Source: SG8-41 sp032123035
GTDB lineage: Bacteria > Pseudomonadota > Gammaproteobacteria > Burkholderiales > SG8-41
Length of the DNA: 20,570 nt
Assembly: GCA_032123035.1 (NCBI GenBank)
Contig: JAQBFV010000164.1
Location: 1 to 20,570 of the forward strand
Reading direction: 5' to 3'
Made by a program: the position numbers and the translations under genes. Shown piece after piece: positions 8,793 through 14,402 of this stretch. Position 1 is the stretch's first letter; the number at the start of each line of letters is the position of its first letter. The notes under the pieces were generated by a model. The model saw nothing but the letters and a program-made list of their open reading frames with translations, did not search any database and was not told the DNA's origin.

Positions 8793-8823
8793 GATTCGGG
8801 CCTCCTGATTAGGTTAGAATTCA

Positions 8824-8853
8824 CGAGGGATCCCTGTCGAGGGATCCCTGTCG
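8824..8853. repeat. Tandem 14-bp repeat containing a palindrome, upstream of ubiG
   Basis: CGAGGGATCCCTGT occurs twice back to back (8824-8837, 8838-8851). Each copy contains the 10-bp palindrome AGGGATCCCT, so the pair can form alternative hairpins in the ubiG leader. The unit length is twice the 7-bp period of the adjacent array. A TAGAAT at 8815-8820 just upstream could be a -10 element, but no -35 is evident. Confidence 0.8.
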
Positions 8854-8885
8854 TCAGCCTGCCCGATTCCCGCGCCCGAATCCTG

Positions 8886-9593
8886 ATGATCAACGTCGAC
8901 CCTCTCGAAATTGAAAAATTCAGCGAGCTTGCGCATCGCTGGTGGGACCCGCGCGCGGAATTCAGGCCGCTGCATGACATCAACCCCCTGCGGCTCGGCT
9001 ACATCGACGGCATTGCGTCATTGCGCGGCAAAGCGGTGCTCGACGTCGGCTGCGGCGGAGGCATACTGGCGGAAAGCATGGCTGCGCGGGGCGCGGCCGT
9101 AACCGGCATCGACCTTGCAGAAAAACCGCTCAACGTGGCGCAACTGCATCTGCTCGAATCGGGACTGCATGTGGACTACCGCCTTGTCGCGCCGGAAGCG
9201 CTCGCGCAACAGAAGCCAGGATCTTTCGATGTCGTGACGTGCATGGAAATGCTCGAGCACGTGCCCGATCCGGCGGCAACGGTCACCGCCTGCGCGGAAC
9301 TCCTCAAGCCGAATGGTCACGCGTTCTTTTCAACGATCAACCGCAATCTCAAGTCCTACCTGTTTGCGATTTTCGGTGCGGAGTACGTGCTACGGCTCCT
9401 GCCGCGTGGCACGCACGACTATGCACGGTTCATCAAGCCATCCGAGCTCGCCGCGCTCACCCGCACCGCGGGACTACAGATGACGGCCATCATCGGGATG
9501 GCCTACAACCCCCTCACCCGGGTCTATTCACTGGGCAGTGATTCGGACGTGAACTACATTCTTCACGCTACAAAAGCCGTGAATGGTGAGTAG
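8886..9593 (+). CDS. ubiG: Ubiquinone biosynthesis O-methyltransferase
   Basis: SAM-dependent enzyme that methylates both hydroxyl groups in ubiquinone synthesis (2-polyprenyl-6-hydroxyphenol and 3-demethylubiquinol). The 235-residue product starts in the family style (VDPLEIEKFSELAHRWWDP). It contains the hallmark FRPLHDINPLRLGYI (26-40), the SAM-binding motif VLDVGCGGGILAE (51-63), the acidic residue after strand 2 (D76), MEMLEHVPDP, and TINRNLKSYL with GTHDYARFIKP near the substrate and membrane-binding region. Length is normal (E. coli 240). There is no clear Shine-Dalgarno before the ATG. The last codons (GTG AAT GGT GAG TAG) already follow the 7-bp pattern that fills the gap to the next gene. 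Its neighbours mtaD and a Gph/MupP-like gene match the conserved order in pseudomonads. Confidence 0.95.
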   Translation: MINVDPLEIEKFSELAHRWWDPRAEFRPLHDINPLRLGYIDGIASLRGKAVLDVGCGGGILAESMAARGAAVTGIDLAEKPLNVAQLHLLESGLHVDYRLVAPEALAQQKPGSFDVVTCMEMLEHVPDPAATVTACAELLKPNGHAFFSTINRNLKSYLFAIFGAEYVLRLLPRGTHDYARFIKPSELAALTRTAGLQMTAIIGMAYNPLTRVYSLGSDSDVNYILHATKAVNGE

Positions 9594-9655
9594 TGAATCG
9601 AGAAGACTGTTTCAAGTTCCGCGTTTACGATTCACGATTTACGATTAACGATTCA
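9579..9655. repeat. Degenerate 7-bp repeats from ubiG 3' end to the next start codon
   Basis: Eleven heptamers keep one phase: GTGAATG, GTGAGTA, GTGAATC and GAGAAGA on the left, three degenerate units, then CGATTCA, CGATTTA, CGATTAA and CGATTCA. The left units are roughly the reverse complement of the right ones, so GTGAATCG (9593-9600) can pair perfectly with CGATTCAC. The array covers the ubiG stop and ends two bases before the next ATG. Confidence 0.85.
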
Positions 9656-9657
9656 CG

Positions 9658-10302
9658 ATGATAAAAGCGGTCTTGTTCGACCTCGACGGGACGCTCGCTG
9701 ATACGGCTCCCGATCTGGCATACGCCCTCAACACGCTGCGAGGCTCCCGCGGGATGCCCCCGCTGCCCCTTGAAGCCACGCGGCCGGTCACGTCGCACGG
9801 GGCGCGCGGCCTGCTCGGTGTCGGCTTCGACATCGCGCCGGGCCACCCGGATTACGATGCAGTGCGTGATGAGTTCCTGGCGCTATACACGGCGAATCTA
9901 TGCCGCGCAACGACCCTGTTTCCCGGCATGCCGAAACTGTTGTCCGGGCTGGAAGAGCGCGGACTGCCGTGGGGCGTCGTCACGAACAAGCTGGAACGGT
10001 TTACTCGTCCGCTGCTCGACCTTCTCAAATTGAGCGACCGCAGTGCTTGCATAATTAGCGGCGACACGACGCCCTGGAGCAAGCCACGCCCAGAACCCCT
10101 ACTGGAAGCAAGTCGTGTGATTGGCGTCGAGCCACAGGCCTGCGTTTACGTCGGTGACGACCGGCGGGATATCGAAGCCGGACGCGCTGCAGGAATGAAG
10201 GTGGCCGTGGCCGGATGGGGTTATTTGAATGGCAACGATTCCGATACCTGGGGCGGCGATTGGGTCCTTAAGAATCCGCAGGAACTCCTGCGGATTCTTT
10301 GA
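9658..10302 (+). CDS. gph: HAD-family phosphatase, Gph (phosphoglycolate) or MupP type
   Basis: A 214-residue HAD hydrolase with the nucleophile motif VLFDLDGTLADT (D8, acid/base D10), motif II VVTN (T109), motif III Lys (K142 in SKPRPEP) and motif IV YVGDDRRDIEAG (D167/D168/D171), with an alpha-helical cap between. Family knowledge allows two jobs: phosphoglycolate phosphatase, or the MurNAc-6-phosphate phosphatase MupP of peptidoglycan recycling. The Pseudomonas gene adjacent to ubiG and mtaD (PA3172) is MupP, so the context favours checking that option. The ATG at 9658 lies directly at the end of the heptamer repeats and has no Shine-Dalgarno, so translation may rely on coupling or on a leader of repeats. 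The final codons lie inside a perfect hairpin. Confidence 0.87.
   Translation: MIKAVLFDLDGTLADTAPDLAYALNTLRGSRGMPPLPLEATRPVTSHGARGLLGVGFDIAPGHPDYDAVRDEFLALYTANLCRATTLFPGMPKLLSGLEERGLPWGVVTNKLERFTRPLLDLLKLSDRSACIISGDTTPWSKPRPEPLLEASRVIGVEPQACVYVGDDRRDIEAGRAAGMKVAVAGWGYLNGNDSDTWGGDWVLKNPQELLRIL
10270..10299 (+). terminator. Perfect hairpin inside the 3' end of gph, possible terminator
   Basis: AAGAATCCGCAGG and CCTGCGGATTCTT make a 13-bp perfect stem with loop AACT. It ends immediately before the TGA stop (10300-10302). The following bases lack a T-run, so it may be a weak terminator or an mRNA 3'-end stabiliser. Its coding contribution is KNPQELLRIL. Confidence 0.5.
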
Positions 10303-10405
10303 ACATTCGGGATACGCGCCCCGGCAGAACGAGAGACAGTCATCCGCTTGAATTCATTAAACTTGCCCATATGTGAGACAATAGAGTTGGTTCATCATTT
10401 GGGGG

Positions 10406-10427
10406 CCAGCCTGTCGTTCGCGGCTGG
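10406..10427 (+). other. Inverted repeat just upstream of ssrA
   Basis: CCAGCC (10406-10411) and GGCTGG (10422-10427) can pair around a 10-base loop. The palindrome CCAAATTTGG (10431-10440) follows and overlaps the mature tmRNA 5' end. They could be precursor processing elements or part of the ssrA promoter region. The 136-bp gap from gph has no convincing promoter: TTGAAT (10348-10353) lacks a properly spaced -10. Confidence 0.4.
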
Positions 10428-10438
10428 TAGCCAAATTT

Positions 10439-10831
10439 GGGGGCGACTTGGTTTCGACGTGGGTCGCGAAGCAGCACAGGGCATGCCAAGGTCCAGTCAC
10501 CTTGTAAAACCGCTGGAAACACTTAAACGCCAACGACGAGCGTTTCGCTCTAGCCGCCTAACACCGGCTAGACGCTGCACTAGCTTGCTGATGGGCTAGG
10601 CCCGCAGGGCAGCGAGGCGCAAGCCAAGCTTGCTCAGTGGGTGCAGCGTCATTTACATCAGCCCCTCTGTGCGGTCTGGTCGCTTGGCCGCACGGATCCG
10701 TCGAAGCGACTGGCCAAGCGCCAGCCTGCCGGCCGGCGGGCGCGAGGCGAGACCCAAATGACCAGGCTAAGCATGTAGTCCTGACTGTGGAGGGCTTGCG
10801 GACGCGGGTTCGATTCCCGCCGCCTCCACCA
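10439..10831 (+). ncRNA. ssrA: Transfer-messenger RNA (tmRNA)
   Basis: Rescues stalled ribosomes together with SmpB by tagging unfinished proteins for degradation. It is a one-piece gene of 393 nt. The 5' end GGGGGCG pairs with CGCCTCC at 10821-10827 to form the 7-bp acceptor stem, including the G3-U wobble that alanyl-tRNA synthetase requires. The T-arm is GCGGG-TTCGATT-CCCGC, and CCA is encoded (10829-10831). The 5' region GACTTGGTTTCGACGTGG is typical of betaproteobacterial tmRNA. The tag frame (10529-10561) encodes ANDERFALAA and then TAA. The remaining 260 nt have several self-complementary segments, as expected for the pseudoknots. A terminator follows directly. Confidence 0.98.
10529..10561 (+). 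other. tmRNA proteolysis-tag reading frame
   Basis: GCC AAC GAC GAG CGT TTC GCT CTA GCC GCC TAA encodes ANDERFALAA and a stop. The LAA end is the ClpXP/ClpAP degron. This exact tag is characteristic of Betaproteobacteria and is the best taxonomic marker in the window. Confidence 0.97.
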
Positions 10832-10832
10832 A
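10813..10832 (+). repeat. First copy of ssrA 3'-end direct repeat (attL-like)
   Basis: A 20-base sequence from the end of the T-loop (ATTCCCGC...) through the encoded CCA plus one A. It is repeated exactly at 11033-11052. In the ssrA copy it is part of the functional tRNA-like domain. Confidence 0.85.
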
Positions 10833-10840
10833 AAAGCAAC

Positions 10841-10871
10841 GGACGGAGCCTGCCCGGCTCCGTCCTTTTTT
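10841..10871 (+). terminator. Rho-independent terminator of ssrA
   Basis: GGACGGAGCC and GGCTCCGTCC form a perfect 10-bp stem with a 5-base loop, followed by TTTTTT. It starts 9 bases after the tmRNA CCA end. Confidence 0.95.
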
Positions 10872-11032
10872 GGCTGGCGCGGCGGGATGAGAACCCGCCC
10901 GGGTTTGACAACGGGATGTCCGGGGGACATCGCGTTGGACGCCGATCGCATCAAGCGAGCGGCGGTCCTGAGGGGCGACTTAACGTCGCGCCGAAGGATG
11001 GCCGGATCGCGGAGGCAACGCGAGCCGGACAC
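10872..11032. other. Gene-free segment enclosed by the ssrA 3'-end repeats
   Basis: About 160 bp of very GC-rich sequence with no supportable gene. It holds small perfect hairpins: CGGG/CCCG around ATGAGAA near 10882-10896, and GATGTCC-GGG-GGACATC near 10915-10931. It may be the remnant of an integrated element or a structured RNA that ends at the 11054-11087 terminator. Minus-strand open frames across it are the usual spurious products of tmRNA sequence. Confidence 0.5.
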
Positions 11033-11052
11033 ATTCCCGCCGCCTCCACCAA
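11033..11052 (+). repeat. Second copy of ssrA 3'-end direct repeat (attR-like)
   Basis: Identical over 20 bases to 10813-10832, at a spacing of exactly 220 bp. The identity begins inside the T-loop; upstream of it the sequence (GCCGGACAC) no longer matches ssrA, so this copy cannot form a tRNA-like domain. It too is followed by a strong terminator. The pattern fits an attachment-site duplication left by a tmRNA-targeting integrase. Confidence 0.8.
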
Positions 11053-11053
11053 T

Positions 11054-11087
11054 AAAAAAACGGCCACCCTTGGGTGGCCGTTTTTTT
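11054..11087 (+). terminator. Rho-independent terminator after the second ssrA-end copy
   Basis: CGGCCACCC and GGGTGGCCG pair around a 2-base turn, flanked by seven As on the left and seven Ts on the right. It can work in both directions. It may be the original ssrA terminator, displaced by the 220-bp insertion. Confidence 0.93.
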
Positions 11088-11101
11088 ATTAATAAAATAC
11101 C

Positions 11102-11151
11102 TCGATCAAACGTATTTTCTTGCAAATGCGTCGATCGAATGTATTCTTTTG
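11102..11151. repeat. Imperfect 21-bp direct repeat, AT-rich
   Basis: Copies at 11102-11122 and 11131-11151 agree at 17 of 21 positions (TCGATCrAAyGTATTyTyTTG). They lie between the ssrA-side terminator and the cold-shock gene terminator. Function unknown; it could be a protein-binding site or element-end remnants. Confidence 0.55.
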
Positions 11152-11155
11152 TTAA

Positions 11156-11193
11156 GGAAAGCGCGGATTTGGCGTTTTCCTTCCGCGCTTTCC
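11156..11193 (-). terminator. Hairpin terminator of the cold-shock gene
   Basis: GGAAAGCGCGGA and TCCGCGCTTTCC form a perfect 12-bp stem around a 14-base loop, abutting the cold-shock stop codon. On the minus strand it is followed by TTAACAAAAG, so the T-run is poor, but the stem is strong. Confidence 0.7.
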
Positions 11194-11396
11194 TAGAGCG
11201 GCTTGATCGTAGCGGCCTTCATGCCCTTGGGACCGCGCGCCATCTCGAATTCCACGCGCTGCTGTTCCTTGAGCGACTTATAGCCGTTGCCTTGAATTTC
11301 CGAAAAATGTGCGAAGACGTCCTCGCTGCCGTCATCCGGCGTGATGAACCCGAAACCCTTCGCCTCGTTGAACCACTTAACGACTCCTGTTGCCAT
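11193..11396 (-). CDS. Cold-shock domain protein, CspA family
   Basis: Small nucleic-acid-binding protein that melts RNA secondary structure. The 67-residue product is a single cold-shock domain: VVKWFNEAKGFGFITPDDG (RNP1 KGFGFI, 13-18), DVFAHFSEI (RNP2, 26-34), then the beta-strand region QRVEFEMARGPKGMKAATIKPL. An in-frame TTG at 11408 exists upstream, but the ATG at 11396 has GGAG seven bases before it and the standard MATGVVKWF start. The acidic ITPDDGSEDVF is normal for the family. It is monocistronic with its own hairpin terminator. Whether it is cold-induced cannot be told from the sequence. Confidence 0.96.
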   Translation of the reverse strand: MATGVVKWFNEAKGFGFITPDDGSEDVFAHFSEIQGNGYKSLKEQQRVEFEMARGPKGMKAATIKPL

Positions 11397-11640
11397 AATT
11401 CTCTCCAAAAAAATAAACGAAACACGAGCGTATGCTCGCGGCCTGCATACGAATCAAGGAAAGTGGTTGAGAACTGAAGGCACTCCGGCAGAAAGCGCAG
11501 AGTCTACGGATCAACAAAACACCAGATTGAGTCGACTGCGGGGCGAACGATACCGGTATTCAGTGGAGTTGGCAACTGCCGGCCCTCGCGGCGCCACCCG
11601 TGCATTGCTGGTCGGCGCCGCCCGGGCTGGTGATGCCAGA
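11397..11640 (-). other. Leader/promoter region of the cold-shock gene
   Basis: This 244-bp gap separates the cold-shock gene from the upstream minus-strand gene and should contain its promoter and possibly a long structured leader, as in cspA genes. I see no clear -10/-35 pair. CGTATGCAGG...GAGCATACG near 11428-11452 can form a CGTATG/CATACG hairpin in the leader. Confidence 0.4.
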
Positions 11641-12231
11641 TCAGCGAGCCTCGCCGTAAATGAGGGCGTGTATGGCGTCGCGTGGCGGCAATGCTGTGGG
11701 ATCAACCTGAATCAGACGGATGCCCGCGCTCTTCAGGCATTCAGCTTTCAGTTCCCGGTCCGACGCCGTGGCCTCCTGATTCACCTCCAGCGCCGCGACT
11801 ACGTGCAAGCTCTTGTCGCACACCACAAAGCTCAGCTTGTGCTGGGCCAGCCGCCGCAGGCGTTGTTCGCGCTCGAAACCCGGTATCGTCTCACCCACTG
11901 TCACCACCGCCGCCAAGGCCACGTGCACGTAAATCTCGTGGTCACGACGCAGCGCGGTCTTGAGCAGGTAATACACAACGGCTTCGGGTTGCGAGAGAAA
12001 ACGCTCGCGCGCAACCCATGCTGGTCCTTTGCGCGCCGGCACAGCTTCCGCCGACGGCGCCGTCTCGGCTGCCGGCTCGCCCTGGCTCACATTGCCCTGG
12101 GTCCCGCCGATCAGGAGCACCAGACGATCCTGTCTCGCGGCCTCCTTCTCGGCTGCCTTGTGGTGGTATGCCCAGAGGAAGTAACCGAGCAGCGCAAAGG
12201 GAACCAGCGCCAGCAGGTAATAAATTAGCAA
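11641..12231 (-). CDS. Membrane-anchored DUF2726 protein
   Basis: Function unknown. The 196-residue product has one N-terminal membrane helix (about residues 2-22, LIYYLLALVPFALLGYFLW), an Ala/Pro/Glu-rich linker (to about 72), and a C-terminal domain resembling DUF2726, which is related to restriction-endonuclease-like folds. The domain has FLSQPEAVVYYLL, EIYVHVALAAVV, HKLSFVVCDKSLHVVAALEVNQ and LKAECLKSAGIRLIQVD. The D-x(7)-E-x-N pattern in the third segment resembles nuclease-core spacing, but catalysis is not shown. The start is TTG at 12231, directly after the TAG stop of the upstream gene in the same frame. GGAG lies 6 bases before it, inside the upstream coding sequence, so translation is surely coupled. 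Confidence 0.82.
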   Translation of the reverse strand: MLIYYLLALVPFALLGYFLWAYHHKAAEKEAARQDRLVLLIGGTQGNVSQGEPAAETAPSAEAVPARKGPAWVARERFLSQPEAVVYYLLKTALRRDHEIYVHVALAAVVTVGETIPGFEREQRLRRLAQHKLSFVVCDKSLHVVAALEVNQEATASDRELKAECLKSAGIRLIQVDPTALPPRDAIHALIYGEAR

Positions 12232-13470
12232 CTATCGCTCCACCGCCTTGGCGGTATCCAGCAAACGCAGCCCCGGGCGCGCGGGATCTGCCGTGTGCAA
12301 CGGGAAATCCGGCGCGCGCAGAATTTCGGAATTAAGATCAGCAATGCCCCGAGCGCCAATGAGCGCCATCACGCGGTCGATTTCCTCCCGGAAAATCGTA
12401 AGCGCCCGCCGTGCTCCCGTTCCGCCACCCGACGCAACCCCATAGAGCGCAGGACGCCCGATCTGCACCGCGTTCGCCCCCATGGCGAGCGCTTTGACCA
12501 CATCGGACCCGCGCCGGAAACCACTGTCGACCAGCACCGTCATACGCTTGCCGACCGCGTCGACGATCTCCGGCAGGACCTCGATGGGCGACAGAATCCC
12601 GTCGAGATTGCGTCCGCCATGATTGGACACCACCACGCCGTCGGCACCGCAGTCCGCCGCCAGCGTTGCATCCTGCGGGTGCAGGATCCCCTTGACGATA
12701 AGGATGTGCGGCCACATCCGACGCAGGTCGCGCAAGTCGTTCCAGTTGAGGGAGTCATTTCGCATCTGCGAGCGGCCCATGGGGCGCGCCGTGACGCGGT
12801 ATTTGATCTCGCTCGGATAGTTCTCGTAGCGCGGCATGCCGGTCGTCAGGACGTATTTAGCCAGCACCTCGGCGACCCACTTCGGGTGCATCAACACGTC
12901 GGTAATGTTGCGGCGCGTGAAGCTGAACGGGATGGTGAAACCGTTGCGCAGGTTGTACTCGCGATTGCCCGAGGCAACACCGTCGACGGTCACGACGAGC
13001 GCCTTAAAGCCGGCGGCACGTGCGCGCTCGACCAACTGGTGCGACAGCTTACGGTCCGGCCACATGTAGAGTTGGAACCAGAGCGGAATACCTGAAACGG
13101 CCTCGGCCACCTTTTCCATGGCGGTCGTCGAGCCGGTCGCCAGGGTAAAGGGGACGCCGGCCTCTGCCGCGGCGCGTGCGAGGTGGATCTCGCCGTGATA
13201 CCACATGAGCCCCGCTGTACCGGTCGGCGCGATAATGAGTGGCATTTTCTGCTTCTGGCCGAACAGCGTGATCTCCTGGCTGCGTCCGGATACGTCGACC
13301 AGCGTGCGCGGCTGAAAACGGATGCGCTCGAACACCGCCCGATTGTTGCGCAACGACACCTCGTCTTCCGTTCCCCGGTCCACGAACTCGAACAATCCTT
13401 TCGGCAGTCTCCGGCGCGCAATTTCGCGCAGATCCGCAATGTTGTAAGCCCTGTCCACCGCGTGCGTCAT
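12232..13470 (-). CDS. FMN-dependent alpha-hydroxy-acid dehydrogenase (lactate/mandelate dehydrogenase-like)
   Basis: Oxidises an L-2-hydroxy acid to the 2-keto acid using FMN and passes electrons to the membrane quinone pool or oxygen. The 412-residue TIM-barrel protein has the substrate/FMN segments APTGTAGLMW (81-90) and WFQLYM (131-136), the FMN-N1 lysine (K260), the catalytic SNHGGRNLD (His284, Arg287, Asp290), and the phosphate-binding DSGFRRGSDVVKALAMGA (315-332) with GRP. L-lactate dehydrogenase LldD and S-mandelate dehydrogenase share these motifs, so the substrate is not settled; the unusual VTVDGVASGNREYN (160-173) hints at a divergent member. The ATG at 13470 has CAGGAG 7 bases upstream. 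It is the first gene of a two-gene unit with the DUF2726 gene. The 195 bp upstream, to the LOG gene, hold no other gene. Confidence 0.88.
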   Translation of the reverse strand: MTHAVDRAYNIADLREIARRRLPKGLFEFVDRGTEDEVSLRNNRAVFERIRFQPRTLVDVSGRSQEITLFGQKQKMPLIIAPTGTAGLMWYHGEIHLARAAAEAGVPFTLATGSTTAMEKVAEAVSGIPLWFQLYMWPDRKLSHQLVERARAAGFKALVVTVDGVASGNREYNLRNGFTIPFSFTRRNITDVLMHPKWVAEVLAKYVLTTGMPRYENYPSEIKYRVTARPMGRSQMRNDSLNWNDLRDLRRMWPHILIVKGILHPQDATLAADCGADGVVVSNHGGRNLDGILSPIEVLPEIVDAVGKRMTVLVDSGFRRGSDVVKALAMGANAVQIGRPALYGVASGGGTGARRALTIFREEIDRVMALIGARGIADLNSEILRAPDFPLHTADPARPGLRLLDTAKAVER

Positions 13471-13665
13471 CGTCCAGCTCCTGGTAACCGCTCGCCCTCG
13501 GGGAGCGTCTTAGGTCGTTGGAATCTTAAGGGAAACCGGGAGGCCGCGCCAGACGGAACGGCGCGGTCAGCGGGAAATGGTCACGGTGACGCGGCCGCGC
13601 TCAGGCCGGTAACGGCCCGGAAAATGCTCTCGTCCGAGCCGGTCGTCGTGATCAATCCGCCCGGA

Positions 13666-14247
13666 TCATCCGGGGCCGCTATCCATCCACTTGCTGACGA
13701 GAGGTGGCGGCTCATTCGAAAGGCGCCCTAGCAGCTTGTCGGCATCGCGCTCGACCATTAGCATCGAACGGTGTTCTGGCGTCACGAATCGCTCGTTGAC
13801 CGCGTGATCGAGAAAAGCCATCAGCCGCTCGAAATAGGTCCCGGCGTCGAGCAGGCCGCACGGCTTCCGGTGGAAACCGAGCTGGTTCCAGGTCAACATC
13901 TCGAACAACTCGTCGAGCGTACCCAACCCCCCCGGGAGCGCGATAAAGGCGTCGGAAAGCTCCGCCATGAGTGCCTTGCGCTCGGTCATGGTTTCCACGA
14001 CGCGCAGCTCTGTCAGGCCCTTGTGCACGACTTCCCGTTCAAGCAGACGTCGCGGCGTGACGCCGATGACGTTGGCGCCCGCCGCGAGCGCGGCCTCGCC
14101 CAGCACGCCCATCAGGCCGATGCTGCCACCGCCGTAGATGAGCCGGGCCCCGCGCCGTGCGATGGCCTCGGCCAGCGCGCGCGCCGCCGCGCTATAGACC
14201 TCTCCCTTGCCGGTATTGGAACCGCAGAAAACGCAGACGCTTTTCAA
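13666..14247 (-). CDS. LOG-family protein (nucleoside 5'-monophosphate phosphoribohydrolase)
   Basis: Members cleave cytokinin riboside monophosphates or AMP to base plus ribose 5-phosphate. The 193-residue product has all LOG signatures: VCVFCGSNTG at the start, LIYGGGSIGLMG (37-48), TERKALM (88-94, Arg90 and Lys91), the hallmark PGGLGTLDE (105-113) and EMLTWNQLG. The open frame reaches a GTG at 14253, but the GGGAGG ribosome site overlaps that codon. The TTG at 14247 has GGAGG at a 5-base spacing and gives the usual family start (MKSVCVFCGS), so I prefer TTG. It is divergent from the DUF4139 gene, and the 155-bp region between must hold both promoters, none of them obvious. The physiological substrate in this bacterium is unknown. 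Confidence 0.92.
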   Translation of the reverse strand: MKSVCVFCGSNTGKGEVYSAAARALAEAIARRGARLIYGGGSIGLMGVLGEAALAAGANVIGVTPRRLLEREVVHKGLTELRVVETMTERKALMAELSDAFIALPGGLGTLDELFEMLTWNQLGFHRKPCGLLDAGTYFERLMAFLDHAVNERFVTPEHRSMLMVERDADKLLGRLSNEPPPLVSKWMDSGPG

Positions 14248-14402
14248 ATCCACCTCCCGGGAAAAAGGCGATATTAAGCGATCCGCCGAAGAATCCGTTG
14301 CGCTGGATCAATCAGTTACGGGGCAGGCCCAACTTAACCCCAACCGCGACCACCATCCGTTTACAACAGGGACGCAACGTTTTCAACCCGAAAGGAGACG
14401 AC

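Noticed and set aside
11033..11052. A second tRNA or tmRNA gene
   Set aside because: Only the last 20 bases match; the sequence upstream cannot form a T-arm or acceptor stem.
10658..11125. Minus-strand open frames across ssrA (products with GGGGGN and RRRESNPRP stretches)
   Set aside because: Typical spurious proteins made by reading tmRNA/tRNA 3' ends backwards.
11341..12228. 295-residue plus-strand open frame
   Set aside because: Antisense to the cold-shock and DUF2726 genes; the composition is that of a shadow frame.
12295..13095. 266-residue plus-strand open frame
   Set aside because: Antisense to the FMN dehydrogenase, whose motifs are complete; no ribosome site or recognisable domain.
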